18,591 nt of DNA, taken from NCBI GenBank assembly GCA_900542255.1, contig UQMR01000044.1:1-18591 (forward strand). The letters are read 5' to 3'. Position numbers and translations under genes: made by a program. The DNA comes from an uncultured Porphyromonadaceae bacterium. Its GTDB lineage: Bacteria; Bacteroidota; Bacteroidia; Bacteroidales; Barnesiellaceae_A. Shown one piece after another: positions 6,173-14,853 of the stretch. Within the stretch, counting starts at the first letter, position 1, and the number at the start of each line of letters is the position of its first letter. Under the pieces are notes generated by a model that ran no database searches, was not told the DNA's origin, and saw only the letters and a program-made list of their open reading frames with translations.

Positions 6173-7105
6173 TTATTTTCTTGTTCTATGCGGTATCCTC
6201 GGGAACAGCTTCTTGAACCGTACCAGATACTCTGTTACATTGCTGCCTGCTATGATGAGCGTGACGGCCGATACTATCATGATAATGCCGCAACTTATGC
6301 GCGGTGTCAGAGATTCGCCGAATACCGTTACGCCGAAGAATACGGCTGTCAGGGGTTCCAATGCTCCCAATATCGCAGTAGGTGTCGACCCGATGTATTG
6401 TATGGCCATCGTCGTACATAAGAACGACACGGCGGTAGGAAAGATGGCCAATGCTATAAGATTGCCCCACTGATGCCATTGGGAGGGGACTTGCAGCTCT
6501 GTGCCGAATTTCACACGTACCAAAAACAACAATATGCCGAATACGAGTACATAGAATGTAAGTTTTAGCGTCGCGATATTCTTGAACCTCGGACGATTTA
6601 CGCCTACGATATATAGCGCGTAAGAAAGCGATGAGGCCATAACCAGAGCGACTCCTACGATACTCAGTGTCGAGCCATCGCTGGTTTGATACAGTAGCGA
6701 TATGCCTCCCAGGGCCATTAGAATGCACAATATCGTCAGCGTGCTGAGCTTCTCTTTATATACCACTGCCATGATGAGCGCTACTATGATAGGGTATACA
6801 AATAACAATGTAGACGCGATGCCGGCATCCATGTGGTTGTAGCTCTCGAAGAGTGTCAGCGACGATATGGCGACCATCAAACCCATGACGATGAGCGGAA
6901 GTATCTCCGCCCGATGCAGCCGGAACGACCTGCCGCGTGCTTTCAACATGATGCCTAATACCGGAATGGCAAAAAGGTATCTGAAAAACAGTACCGAGTC
7001 GGGATTCATGCCGGCACTATATAGAGGAAGGGCAAATAACGGATTCATGCCGTATGAGGCGGCAGCAATACATCCCAACAGATATCCTTTGAATTTGTTA
7101 CTCAT
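6173..7105 (-). CDS. EamA/DMT-family permease
   Basis: This 310-aa protein shows about ten hydrophobic segments in two repeated halves, as in the drug/metabolite transporter (EamA) superfamily of the inner membrane. Each half ends with the familiar pattern; the second reads ILGALEPLTAVFFGVTVFGE, with the conserved Glu before Pro. I chose the ATG at 7105 (MSNKFKGYLLG), which sits 13 bases after the stop of the upstream gene. An in-frame TTG at 7135 would overlap that gene and add ten hydrophilic residues before the first membrane helix. The substrate cannot be predicted; relatives export amino acids or other metabolites, and placement behind an aromatic amino acid enzyme hints at, but does not show, such a role. 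The C-terminal tail is basic. Confidence 0.85.
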   Translation of the reverse strand: MSNKFKGYLLGCIAAASYGMNPLFALPLYSAGMNPDSVLFFRYLFAIPVLGIMLKARGRSFRLHRAEILPLIVMGLMVAISSLTLFESYNHMDAGIASTLLFVYPIIVALIMAVVYKEKLSTLTILCILMALGGISLLYQTSDGSTLSIVGVALVMASSLSYALYIVGVNRPRFKNIATLKLTFYVLVFGILLFLVRVKFGTELQVPSQWHQWGNLIALAIFPTAVSFLCTTMAIQYIGSTPTAILGALEPLTAVFFGVTVFGESLTPRISCGIIMIVSAVTLIIAGSNVTEYLVRFKKLFPRIPHRTRK

Positions 7106-7118
7106 AAAGTTTTGTAGA

Positions 7119-8204
7119 TTATGACCGGTTGACAATATCGATTTGCTGGCGCACCGACTCCTCGTGTATGGCTTGAATGATATATTTCACGAAGTTGCCG
7201 TCCATACCCAACTCTATTGCCTGCGCAATACGTCTGTTGAGCATTTCGTCGTAGCGGTGTGCTTGCAGGATTTTCATGTTATGCTCTTTTTTGTATCGGC
7301 CTATTTCGCGCGATATGCTCATCCTTTGCGATAAGATATTCAGCAATTCTTCGTCGAGCTGGTCTAATTGCCGCCGCAATTCAGAGAGCGTCTCGGTTGC
7401 CTCTGTCGTATCCCGTATCACCAACGACCCTACGATGTGCGCCAGCTCTTGCGGAGTGATTTGTTGCTCCTTATCGCTCCATGCGGCGGAGGGGTTATGG
7501 TGTACCTCTACCATCACTCCGTCGTAGCCCAAATCCATGGCTTCTTGGCATATAGGCGCTATTAGCGACTGCTTGCCTCCCATGTGGCTCGGGTCGCACA
7601 GAATGGTAAGGTTGGGTATGCGCAGACGCAATTCTATGGGGATGTGCCAATGCGGAGGATTGCGGTATATCTGTTTCTCGTAAGAACCGAAGCCTCTGTG
7701 TATAACACCAATGCGGCGTATGCCTGCATTGTAGATGCGTTCTATTGCTCCTACCCACAATTCGAGGTCGGGATTGAGCGGATTTTTTATTAATATAGGC
7801 ACATCGCACCCCGATAGGGTATCGGCGATTTCCTGTACCGAAAAAGGATTGGATACTGTGCGGGCACCTATCCATAGCATATCTATGCCAGCCTCCAATG
7901 CCTCCTCGACATGTTGTCTGGTAGCCACTTCTGTAGCTGTGAGCATACCGGTCTCTTCCTTTACGCGACCGAGCCAGGCAAGCCCCTTTTTGCCCACACC
8001 CTCGAAACACCCCGGTTTGGTGCGAGGCTTCCATAATCCGGCACGAAATATCTTCACGCCGTTAGCCGCGAGTTGCCGAGCCGTATTGAACAATTGTTCT
8101 TCTGTTTCGGCACTGCACGGACCGGCTATGACCAACGGTCGCCCCGATATTGTATTTTGTGATACAATGGGTTGTAAGTCATACATATATGTTGATGCAG
8201 ACAT
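7119..8204 (-). CDS. Bifunctional DAHP synthase (class I-beta) / chorismate mutase type II
   Basis: The 361-aa protein joins two shikimate-pathway activities. Residues about 18-262 form 3-deoxy-7-phosphoheptulonate synthase, condensing phosphoenolpyruvate with erythrose 4-phosphate: landmarks are A27-G-P-C30-S-A-E, F53-R-A-G-L-W-K-P-R-T, K140-N-P, C203-D-P-S-H-M-G-G and E233-V-H-H-N-P. Residues about 272-356 form an AroQ-type chorismate mutase (LRRQLDQLDEELLNILSQR, then GRYKKEHN and later EESVRQQ), which turns chorismate into prephenate. Such C-terminal fusions are known from Porphyromonas and other Bacteroidetes, where the mutase domain mediates feedback control of the synthase. The ATG at 8204 is 51 bases downstream of a -7 box. 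It heads the operon with the EamA permease and lgt, away from the usual pheA/tyrA neighbours. Confidence 0.93.
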   Translation of the reverse strand: MSASTYMYDLQPIVSQNTISGRPLVIAGPCSAETEEQLFNTARQLAANGVKIFRAGLWKPRTKPGCFEGVGKKGLAWLGRVKEETGMLTATEVATRQHVEEALEAGIDMLWIGARTVSNPFSVQEIADTLSGCDVPILIKNPLNPDLELWVGAIERIYNAGIRRIGVIHRGFGSYEKQIYRNPPHWHIPIELRLRIPNLTILCDPSHMGGKQSLIAPICQEAMDLGYDGVMVEVHHNPSAAWSDKEQQITPQELAHIVGSLVIRDTTEATETLSELRRQLDQLDEELLNILSQRMSISREIGRYKKEHNMKILQAHRYDEMLNRRIAQAIELGMDGNFVKYIIQAIHEESVRQQIDIVNRS

Positions 8205-8255
8205 GGCTGTGAAATTATGATTTTACCGATAGTTTGCGGTGAAATTTTTACGGTG

Positions 8256-8263
8256 CAAAGATA
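8256..8263 (-). promoter_or_regulatory. -7 promoter box for the DAHP synthase-permease-lgt operon
   Basis: The minus strand reads TATCTTTG, matching TAnnTTTG, 51 bases before the ATG at 8204. The -33 element is not clear. Confidence 0.55.
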
Positions 8264-8366
8264 TAGTATCTTTTGTAAAAAATAGCAGATGCGGGAAGGA
8301 GCAGCGTAGCATAAATAAAATGTGGTGCAATAGCTTCTCCATTGCTGTGTTCCGAAAAAAAATTAG

Positions 8367-8374
8367 TATCTTTG
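8367..8374 (+). promoter_or_regulatory. -7 promoter box for the small acidic protein gene
   Basis: TATCTTTG matches TAnnTTTG and lies 21 bases before the ATG at 8396. The -33 region has only a loose ATTG at 8341-8344. The box lies downstream of an in-frame TTG at 8342, which rules against that earlier start. Confidence 0.5.
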
Positions 8375-8395
8375 AAGACTAAATGTACGGTAAGC

Positions 8396-8875
8396 ATGGA
8401 TACTTCTCGTGAAATACTACGAAAAAGCATACAGGATGCTTTTATAAATACGTTGATGAAATTGCAGTCGCAACACATAACGCTGAGCGACATGTATGTT
8501 CGTGTTCAGGAAGATGACGAGCCCCAATTTGTCATATACGATGATACCGAAAACGTATTGCTGACGGTGCCGTTGGACGGGTGGAAGGAATGGAGAATGT
8601 CGGAAGGCTCCAAGGCCGGAATGAATACATTTGCAGCTTTGCTCGAAGAAACGGTAAATATCCCCGAGATATATGGCCTTTTTGATGGCTTCGATTATGA
8701 TACACCTTTCTCTTTGCTCCTCGTAGACGAGAATATGGATATCGTATCGGAAATTCTTACGATAGACCATGAAAATATCCTTTTGGGAGATGATTTCTGG
8801 GAGAAAATGGATAAGGAGCTCGACGAATTTTATGAAAAGCTCATGAGCGACGTCTCCCGCAAGACAAAAAAGTAA
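8396..8875 (+). CDS. Hypothetical acidic protein, 159 aa
   Basis: I do not recognise this family. The start is the ATG at 8396; the longer frame back to a TTG at 8342 would include the promoter box. The product is soluble and acidic, with no signal peptide or membrane segment. It has a helical N-terminus, a strand-rich middle (FVIYDDTENVLLTVPLDGWK, then MSEGSKAGMNTFAALLEE), and a C-terminal run of acidic residues ending in a basic SRKTKK tail. Codon use resembles the neighbouring housekeeping genes, so it is probably native to the chromosome. It stands alone between the divergent DAHP synthase operon and the trigger factor gene, which has its own promoter, so no functional link is implied. 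Confidence 0.75.
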   Translation: MDTSREILRKSIQDAFINTLMKLQSQHITLSDMYVRVQEDDEPQFVIYDDTENVLLTVPLDGWKEWRMSEGSKAGMNTFAALLEETVNIPEIYGLFDGFDYDTPFSLLLVDENMDIVSEILTIDHENILLGDDFWEKMDKELDEFYEKLMSDVSRKTKK

Positions 8876-8932
8876 CCGCTGCCATGACATCGGGACGAGA
8901 CGGAGCCGGCATGAAAAAAAACAGCATAATTA

Positions 8933-8963
8933 TTTGAATATAGAAAGATAAACAGTAATTTTG
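8933..8963 (+). promoter_or_regulatory. Promoter of the trigger factor gene
   Basis: TTTG (8933-8936), a 19-base spacer and TAATTTTG (8956-8963) match the Bacteroidetes vegetative promoter at every consensus position. It leaves an untranslated leader of about 75 bases before the ATG at 9046. Confidence 0.75.
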
Positions 8964-8964
8964 C

Positions 8965-9011
8965 GCTCCTGTTATGGCATTGCCATTTGGAGCAATAGCC
9001 CATCAATAGCC
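8965..9011 (+). promoter_or_regulatory. Structured leader of tig: nested hairpin and short direct repeat
   Basis: GCTCC (8965-8969) pairs with GGAGC (8989-8993), and inside it ATGGC (8974-8978) pairs with GCCAT (8982-8986) around a 3-base loop. Directly after comes CAATAGCC twice (8993-9000 and 9004-9011), three bases apart. The hairpin sits at or just past the expected transcription start, so it may protect the 5' end or affect expression. The structures are seen in the sequence; a function is not shown. Confidence 0.4.
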
Positions 9012-9045
9012 AATTATAATATTAACTAAATAGTAATCGTTAAAA

Positions 9046-10395
9046 ATGAACGTTTCACACAGTAACATTGACAACCTGAACGCCATTATTTCCATCGAAC
9101 TGGAAAAACCCGATTATGAAGAAAAGGTAAACAAGTCGCTTCGTACCTACGGCAACCGTGCCAATATCCCCGGTTTCCGCAAAGGTCATGTGCCTTTCAG
9201 CATGTTGGTTAAAATGTTTGGCAAGGCTGTCAAAGCCGAAGAAATCAACCGGCTGGTGTCAGAGTCGCTTTACAATTATATCCGAGATAATAAGTTAGAC
9301 ATTCTGGGCGAGCCCATGACGGCCGAAGACCAGACGATAGACCTTGAAAACGGCGAGAACTTTACCTTCCGTTTCGATATCGCTTTGGCACCCCAAATCG
9401 CCCTTACCGTAGACAAGAACATCTCTATACCTTATTATAAAATAGCCGTGACGGACGAGATGGTGAGCAAACAAGACGAAAGTTTCCGCGCCCGTCAGGG
9501 AAAACAGATAACGGTAGATGCTTTGAGCGACGAGTCGGATCTCGTGAAGGGAGCTATGGTAGAACTCGAAAACGGCGTTGCCAAAGAGGGCGGCATCGTA
9601 GTAGAAGCCACCATCATATCGCCCAAATATCTGAAAGGTGACGAGAAGGCAAAATTTGCAACTGTAAAAGAAGGCGATAAAATCGTCTTCAATCCCGATG
9701 CAGCATGCGAGTCGTCAGTAGCCGAGTTGTCGTCGATGCTTAACATAGAACGTGAGAAAGCCGCCGACGTGAAGAGCGATTTCGAGTTGACGGTGAGCGA
9801 AATCATGCACCTGCAACCCGCCGAACACGACCAAGAGTTTTATGATGGTGTCTTCGGCAAGGACGCTGTAAAGAACGAAGAGGAATATACGGCAAAAGTG
9901 CGCGAAATGATAGCTGCACAATTGGCTCCCGAGAGCGATTACCGCTTCGGTATAGATGCCCGCAAGGTATTGGAGGAGAAAGCCGGAGCCGTAGAGCTGC
10001 CGGTAGCCTTCCTGAAACGCTGGTTGATAGCTACCAATGAGAAATATACTGCCGAGAATATCGACGAAGAGTTTGTGAAGATGGAAGCCGACCTGAAATG
10101 GCATCTCGTTAAAGAGCACATTGCACGTGCTTTCGAGGTGAAAGTCGATGACGAAGACCTGAAAGCTCTTGCATTGAGCGTTACGCGTCAACAATTCGCA
10201 CAATACGGCATGGGCAATCTTCCCGATGAAGTAATATCGAATTATTCGCAAGAGATGCTCAAAAACAAAGACTCGCGCAACCAACTCATAGACCGCGCCA
10301 CGGAAGCCAAGATACAGAATGCCATAAAGAATGCCGTTACACTCGAAGAGAAAGAGATTTCGGCAGAAGAATTCGGCAAGCTCTTTGAGGCGTAA
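9046..10395 (+). CDS. tig: Trigger factor, ribosome-associated chaperone
   Basis: Trigger factor binds nascent chains at the ribosome exit tunnel and helps early folding. The 449-aa product has the expected length. Its N-terminal domain carries the ribosome-binding loop G43-F-R-K-G-H-V-P50. The middle region (about 150-245) corresponds to the FKBP-like prolyl isomerase domain but looks diverged, as is usual in Bacteroidetes. The C-terminal ~200 residues are the helical, Glu/Lys-rich chaperone arms, including a QFAQYGMGNLPDEVISNYSQ segment. The start follows an A-rich stretch without a Shine-Dalgarno sequence, normal for this phylum. The gene lies directly upstream of clpP and clpX in the order common to many bacteria, but it has its own promoter and a hairpin behind it. 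Confidence 0.95.
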   Translation: MNVSHSNIDNLNAIISIELEKPDYEEKVNKSLRTYGNRANIPGFRKGHVPFSMLVKMFGKAVKAEEINRLVSESLYNYIRDNKLDILGEPMTAEDQTIDLENGENFTFRFDIALAPQIALTVDKNISIPYYKIAVTDEMVSKQDESFRARQGKQITVDALSDESDLVKGAMVELENGVAKEGGIVVEATIISPKYLKGDEKAKFATVKEGDKIVFNPDAACESSVAELSSMLNIEREKAADVKSDFELTVSEIMHLQPAEHDQEFYDGVFGKDAVKNEEEYTAKVREMIAAQLAPESDYRFGIDARKVLEEKAGAVELPVAFLKRWLIATNEKYTAENIDEEFVKMEADLKWHLVKEHIARAFEVKVDDEDLKALALSVTRQQFAQYGMGNLPDEVISNYSQEMLKNKDSRNQLIDRATEAKIQNAIKNAVTLEEKEISAEEFGKLFEA

Positions 10396-10414
10396 ACATA
10401 AAATCTGATATATG

Positions 10415-10446
10415 CAGCCCGGTATGCAACCATGTGTATCGGGCTG
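10415..10446 (+). terminator. Hairpin behind tig, probable terminator
   Basis: CAGCCCG (10415-10421) pairs with CGGGCTG (10440-10446) around an 18-base loop, starting about 20 bases after the tig stop. The T run behind is weak (interrupted TCGTTATAATTATT), so it may be a partial terminator or an mRNA end protector. Confidence 0.5.
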
Positions 10447-10561
10447 TCGTTATAATTATTGCAGCATGGTAAATTCTCCACAGCCATAAATTTATCATAA
10501 TATAGCATAAACAAGGGCGTAACGGGAGATGGACTTTACATGCGTAAACTGGAATTATTAT

Positions 10562-10569
10562 TATCTTTG
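10562..10569 (+). promoter_or_regulatory. -7 promoter box of the clpP-clpX operon
   Basis: TATCTTTG matches TAnnTTTG, 28 bases before the clpP ATG. The best -33 candidate, TTTA at 10535-10538, is 23 bases away, slightly long. Confidence 0.5.
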
Positions 10570-10597
10570 AGCGAAGAAACTACAAATCATATAGGAT

Positions 10598-11272
10598 ATG
10601 AATAACGATTTCAGAGACTTTGCCGTAAAGCAAAGAGGTATAAACGGTCTTGCATTTGACCAATACGCACACTACATCAGTAGCAGTTATATGTCGCCGA
10701 CCATTATGGAAGAGCGTCAGTTGAACGTAACTCAAATGGATGTCTTCTCGCGCTTGATGATGGACCGTATCATATTCCTTGGTACAGCCATAGATGACTA
10801 TACGGCCAATGTAATACAGGCGCAATTGCTTTACTTGGACTCTGCCGACCCCGGGAAAGACATATCTATCTATTTCAACACCCCCGGCGGCTCGGTATAT
10901 GCAGGCCTGGGCATATATGATACGATGCAATATATAGGCTGCGACGTATCTACCATCTGTACGGGTATGGCCGCCTCGATGGGAGCTGTGCTGCTGGTAG
11001 CCGGTACAAAAGGCAAGCGATTTGCATTGAAGCATTCGCGCGTCATGATACATCAGCCCATGGGCGGAGCACAAGGTCAAGCCTCGGATATAGAGATTAC
11101 AGCCCGTGAAATACAAAAATTGAAAAAAGAACTGTACACGATTATAGCCGACCACTCGGGTAACGATTACGAAAAGGTGTGGAAAGATTCTGACCGCGAC
11201 TATTGGATGACTGCCGAGGAAGCACAAGCATATGGCATGATAGACAAGGTGCTGGTAAGAGAGAAAAAATAA
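10598..11272 (+). CDS. clpP: ATP-dependent Clp protease proteolytic subunit
   Basis: ClpP forms the barrel-shaped serine peptidase of the cytosolic ClpXP protease. The 224-aa product contains the triad at the correct spacing: Ser127 in G-M-A-A-S-M-G, His152 in V-M-I-H-Q-P, and Asp201 in D-R-D-Y-W-M (Ser to His 25 residues, His to Asp 49, as in E. coli). The oxyanion region [10 protein letters not shown] is at 94-103. The N-terminal ~35 residues before the mature core are probably a propeptide removed by self-cleavage, as in other ClpP. The stop is followed after three bases by the clpX ATG, so the two are cotranscribed. Nothing looks damaged or unusual. Confidence 0.96.
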   Translation: MNNDFRDFAVKQRGINGLAFDQYAHYISSSYMSPTIMEERQLNVTQMDVFSRLMMDRIIFLGTAIDDYTANVIQAQLLYLDSADPGKDISIYFNTPGGSVYAGLGIYDTMQYIGCDVSTICTGMAASMGAVLLVAGTKGKRFALKHSRVMIHQPMGGAQGQASDIEITAREIQKLKKELYTIIADHSGNDYEKVWKDSDRDYWMTAEEAQAYGMIDKVLVREKK

Positions 11273-11275
11273 TAT

Positions 11276-12544
11276 ATGGCAAAAAAAGAAGATTCGGATG
11301 TATGTTGTCTTTGTGGGAGAGGAATGTCTCCTACAAGGACACTTCTGTCGGGTACGCACGGCGGTGCTATATGCACAGAGTGCATAACAATGGCATATCA
11401 ATATTGCAAGGACAATGGCATCTTGAACGTGTCGCAGTCGAAAGGCAAGCAACAGTTGCCCGACAAGTGGGCGTTGGATATGGCCTCATTGCCTCGCCCG
11501 ACAGAGATAAAAAGTTTTCTCGACCAGTATGTTATAGGACAGGACGATGCGAAGCGCTATCTCTCTGTAGCCGTGTATAATCACTATAAAAGATTGTTGC
11601 AGCCCGATTCAAAAAAGGCCAAGGACGAAACCGAAATAGAGAAGTCGAACATCATTCTGGTAGGCCGCACCGGTACGGGCAAGACCTTGTTGGCCCGCAC
11701 GATAGCCAAGATGCTGAAAGTACCGTTTGCTATCGTGGATGCTACCGTACTGACAGAGGCCGGTTATGTTGGAGAGGATGTCGAGAGCCTGCTGGTGAGA
11801 CTGTTGCAAGCCGCCGACTATGACGTGCAGGCTGCCGAACGCGGCATCGTGTTTATCGACGAGATAGATAAGATAGCCCGCAAAGGCGATAATCCCTCCA
11901 TAACCCGTGATGTGAGCGGCGAAGGAGTGCAGCAGGGATTGTTGAAACTGCTCGAAGGCTCTATCGTAAACGTTCCGCCGGAGGGAGGACGCAAGCATCC
12001 CGAGCAGAAACTCATCGCCGTAGATACCAAAAACATACTCTTCATCTGCGGAGGAGCCTTTGAGGGAATAGAACGCAAAATAGCCATGCGCCTTAATACA
12101 CATGTGGTAGGCTACAATAACGAAACAGTCCGTCAGATAGACCGCGATAATCTGTTGCAATATATTGCACCGCAGGATTTGCGTTCGTTTGGCCTGATAC
12201 CCGAGATTATAGGCCGGTTGCCTATTCTTACATATTTGGAGCCTCTCGACAGAGCCGCATTACGGCGCATACTCGTAGAGCCGCGCAATGCCATTGTCAA
12301 ACAATATATCAAGCTCTTTGCCATGGATGGCGTGAAGCTCTCGTTCGATGATGAAGTCCTCGATTTCATTGTAGACAAAGCAATCGAGTACAAGCTGGGA
12401 GCTCGCGGCCTGCGTTCTATCGTAGAATCCATCATGATAGATGCCATGTATGAGATGCCCTCTGCGAAGGAAAAGGAACTTCGCATCACACTGCCGTATG
12501 CCGAGGAAAAGTTTGCAAAAACCAGTAGGTTGCATATACAGTAA
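11276..12544 (+). CDS. clpX: ATP-dependent Clp protease ATP-binding subunit ClpX
   Basis: ClpX is the AAA+ unfoldase that recognises substrates and threads them into ClpP. In the 422-aa product the N-terminal zinc-binding domain has C10-x-x-C13 and C33-x-x-C36. The AAA+ core has Walker A G130-R-T-G-T-G-K-T137, the pore loop G163-Y-V-G166, Walker B IVFIDE (191-196) and the [10 protein letters not shown] segment from 211. The loop that docks into ClpP is IGF in E. coli; here the matching position reads VGY (278-280), a variant I recall from other Bacteroidetes. The C-terminal small domain includes the sensor-2 motif G375-A-R-G-L-R380. It is transcribed together with clpP. Confidence 0.97.
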   Translation: MAKKEDSDVCCLCGRGMSPTRTLLSGTHGGAICTECITMAYQYCKDNGILNVSQSKGKQQLPDKWALDMASLPRPTEIKSFLDQYVIGQDDAKRYLSVAVYNHYKRLLQPDSKKAKDETEIEKSNIILVGRTGTGKTLLARTIAKMLKVPFAIVDATVLTEAGYVGEDVESLLVRLLQAADYDVQAAERGIVFIDEIDKIARKGDNPSITRDVSGEGVQQGLLKLLEGSIVNVPPEGGRKHPEQKLIAVDTKNILFICGGAFEGIERKIAMRLNTHVVGYNNETVRQIDRDNLLQYIAPQDLRSFGLIPEIIGRLPILTYLEPLDRAALRRILVEPRNAIVKQYIKLFAMDGVKLSFDDEVLDFIVDKAIEYKLGARGLRSIVESIMIDAMYEMPSAKEKELRITLPYAEEKFAKTSRLHIQ

Positions 12545-12561
12545 AAAAATATCCTCAAAAA

Positions 12562-12594
12562 CTTGGCGTAAAATGCAAGTTATTTATAAATTTG
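12562..12594 (+). promoter_or_regulatory. Promoter of recQ
   Basis: CTTG (12562-12565), a 21-base spacer and TAAATTTG (12587-12594) fit the Bacteroidetes promoter with one mismatch. It overlaps the first codons of the longest recQ reading frame (from the TTG at 12592), which supports translation from the later ATG at 12649. Confidence 0.6.
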
Positions 12595-12648
12595 TTTGAG
12601 GTAAACAAAAACTCGGCTTTTCAAAGGTGTCATCACAAACATAATACT

Positions 12649-14829
12649 ATGGCAAAGAAAGATAATTTGACAGAAGCATTAAAACGCAACTTCGGATTTG
12701 ATACGTTCAAAGGTAACCAAGAAGCAATTATCAAAAATCTGCTGGCGGGGAAAGATACTTTTGTATTGATGCCTACCGGCGGCGGCAAGTCATTGTGCTA
12801 TCAGTTGCCGTCGTTGATGCTCGATGGGACTGCGATAGTTATCTCTCCGCTGATTGCTTTGATGAAAAACCAGGTAGATGCCATGCGTAATTTCAGCGAA
12901 GAAGATGGCGTTGCGCATTTCATCAACTCTTCTCTCAATAAAGCAGCCATAGAACAGGTGAAGAGCGATATATTGTCGGGTAAGACCAAGCTGTTGTATG
13001 TAGCCCCCGAGTCGCTTACCAAAGAAGAGAATATAGAGTTTCTCAAACAAGTACGCATCTCGTTTTATGCCGTCGACGAGGCGCACTGTATCTCGGAGTG
13101 GGGACACGATTTCCGTCCCGAATACAGGCGTATAAGACCCATTATAAATGAGATAGGGGAGAGGCCCGTCATAGCCCTTACGGCTACGGCCACGCCCAAG
13201 GTGCAGCACGACATACAAAAGAATTTGGGAATGACCGATGCAACGGTATTCAAGTCATCGTTCAATCGCCCCAACCTTTATTATGAAGTGCGCCCCAAAA
13301 CCGCCAATGTAGACAAGGATATTATAAAATATATCAAGCAACAAGAGGGAAAATCGGGTATCATATATTGTCTGAGCCGTAAAAAGGTAGTAGAGCTTGC
13401 CGAGCTGTTGCAAGTAAACGGTATAAAAGCGCTGCCATATCATGCCGGCATGGATTCTGCAACACGCACCGAAAACCAAGATGCGTTCCTGCTCGAAAAA
13501 GTAGACGTGATTGTTGCAACCATAGCTTTTGGCATGGGTATAGATAAGCCCGACGTAAGATATGTGATACACTACGATATACCCAAGAGCCTCGAAGGAT
13601 ACTATCAGGAAACCGGCAGAGCCGGTCGTGATGGAGGAGAAGGACAATGCATCACATTCTATGTTAACAAAGACCTACAAAAACTAGAAAAATTTATGCA
13701 AGGCAAGCCTATTGCCGAGCAGGAAATAGGCAAGCAGCTCCTTATGGAGACTGCCGCCTATGCCGAATCGTCGCTGTGCCGCCGCAAGCTGTTGCTCCAT
13801 TATTTTGGAGAAGAGTATGGCGAGGAGAATTGCGGTAACTGCGACAATTGCTTAAATCCTAAGAAACAAGTGGAAGCAAAAGACCTGTTATGTGCCGTCA
13901 TAGAAACGGTAGTCGCGTTGAAAGAAGAATTCAAGACAGAGCATGTTATAGATGTGCTAATGGGGAAAGATACCAATCAAGTAACGGCGTATCGCCACGA
14001 CGACCTCGAAGTATTTGGCTGTGGCCAGAGCGAGGATGAGAAGACGTGGAATGCAGTCATAAGACAAGCCCTTATAGCCGGTTATTTGACAAAAGATATA
14101 GAAAACTATGGTTTGCTGAAAGTCACCGATGCCGGACGCAAATTCTTGGACGACCCCCAATCGTTTAAGATAGTAAAGGATGTCGACTTCGATGAGATTG
14201 AAGAGGATGTTCCTGTAAAGGGTGGAGCCGCATGCGCCGTCGACCCGGAGCTGTTTTCTATATTGAAGGATTTGCGTAAGAAGATGGCAAAGAAACTCGA
14301 ACTGCCACCCTACGTCATTTTCCAAGACCCGTCGCTCGAAGCAATGGCTACAACATATCCCATAACGATAGATGAGTTGCAAAATATTCCCGGGGTGGGA
14401 GCCGGAAAGGCCAAACGCTACGGCGAAGAATTTGTGAAAGTCATAAAACTGCATGTCGAGGAGAACGAGATAGAGCGTCCCGAGGATTTGCGGGTTCGCA
14501 CGATTGCCAATAAATCGAAACTGAAAGTATCTATCATTCAGGCAATAGACCGCAAGGTGGCGCTGGATGAGCTGGCAGAATCGAAAGACCTCGATTTCGA
14601 TGAATTGCTCGACGAGATAGAAGCCATCGTCTACTCGGGTACAAAAATCAACATCGATTATTTCTTGCGTGAAATTATGGAAGATGACCATATCGAAGAG
14701 ATATTCGATTACTTCAAGGAGAGCGAGAGCGATAGCCTCGAAGCAGCCATTGAAGAATTTGGCAGAGATTACACCGAGGAAGAGATACGCCTCGTGCGCA
14801 TCAAATTCATTTCTGAAATGGGCAACTAA
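12649..14829 (+). CDS. recQ: ATP-dependent DNA helicase RecQ
   Basis: RecQ unwinds DNA 3' to 5' and works in recombination and repair of stalled forks. From the ATG at 12649 the protein has 726 aa. The helicase core shows Q24-containing motif 0, Walker A M41-P-T-G-G-G-K-S48, D143-E-A-H146, the aromatic-rich loop CISEWGHDFRPEY (147-159), S/T-A-T at 178-180, and QETGRAGRDG (320-329). The RecQ zinc site is C377 with C395, C398 and C401, followed by the winged-helix RQC region. An HRDC domain spans about 532-605. Beyond it lie ~120 extra acidic residues absent from the 609-aa E. coli protein but common in Bacteroidetes RecQ. An upstream TTG at 12592 is in frame but lies in the promoter. lepA starts 24 bases after the stop. 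Confidence 0.96.
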   Translation: MAKKDNLTEALKRNFGFDTFKGNQEAIIKNLLAGKDTFVLMPTGGGKSLCYQLPSLMLDGTAIVISPLIALMKNQVDAMRNFSEEDGVAHFINSSLNKAAIEQVKSDILSGKTKLLYVAPESLTKEENIEFLKQVRISFYAVDEAHCISEWGHDFRPEYRRIRPIINEIGERPVIALTATATPKVQHDIQKNLGMTDATVFKSSFNRPNLYYEVRPKTANVDKDIIKYIKQQEGKSGIIYCLSRKKVVELAELLQVNGIKALPYHAGMDSATRTENQDAFLLEKVDVIVATIAFGMGIDKPDVRYVIHYDIPKSLEGYYQETGRAGRDGGEGQCITFYVNKDLQKLEKFMQGKPIAEQEIGKQLLMETAAYAESSLCRRKLLLHYFGEEYGEENCGNCDNCLNPKKQVEAKDLLCAVIETVVALKEEFKTEHVIDVLMGKDTNQVTAYRHDDLEVFGCGQSEDEKTWNAVIRQALIAGYLTKDIENYGLLKVTDAGRKFLDDPQSFKIVKDVDFDEIEEDVPVKGGAACAVDPELFSILKDLRKKMAKKLELPPYVIFQDPSLEAMATTYPITIDELQNIPGVGAGKAKRYGEEFVKVIKLHVEENEIERPEDLRVRTIANKSKLKVSIIQAIDRKVALDELAESKDLDFDELLDEIEAIVYSGTKINIDYFLREIMEDDHIEEIFDYFKESESDSLEAAIEEFGRDYTEEEIRLVRIKFISEMGN

Positions 14830-14853
14830 ACAAGATTACGATTGAACATATAG

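Noticed and set aside
7103..7135. Earlier TTG start for the EamA permease
   Set aside because: It overlaps the end of the upstream gene and adds hydrophilic residues before the first membrane helix; the ATG at 7105 is the better start.
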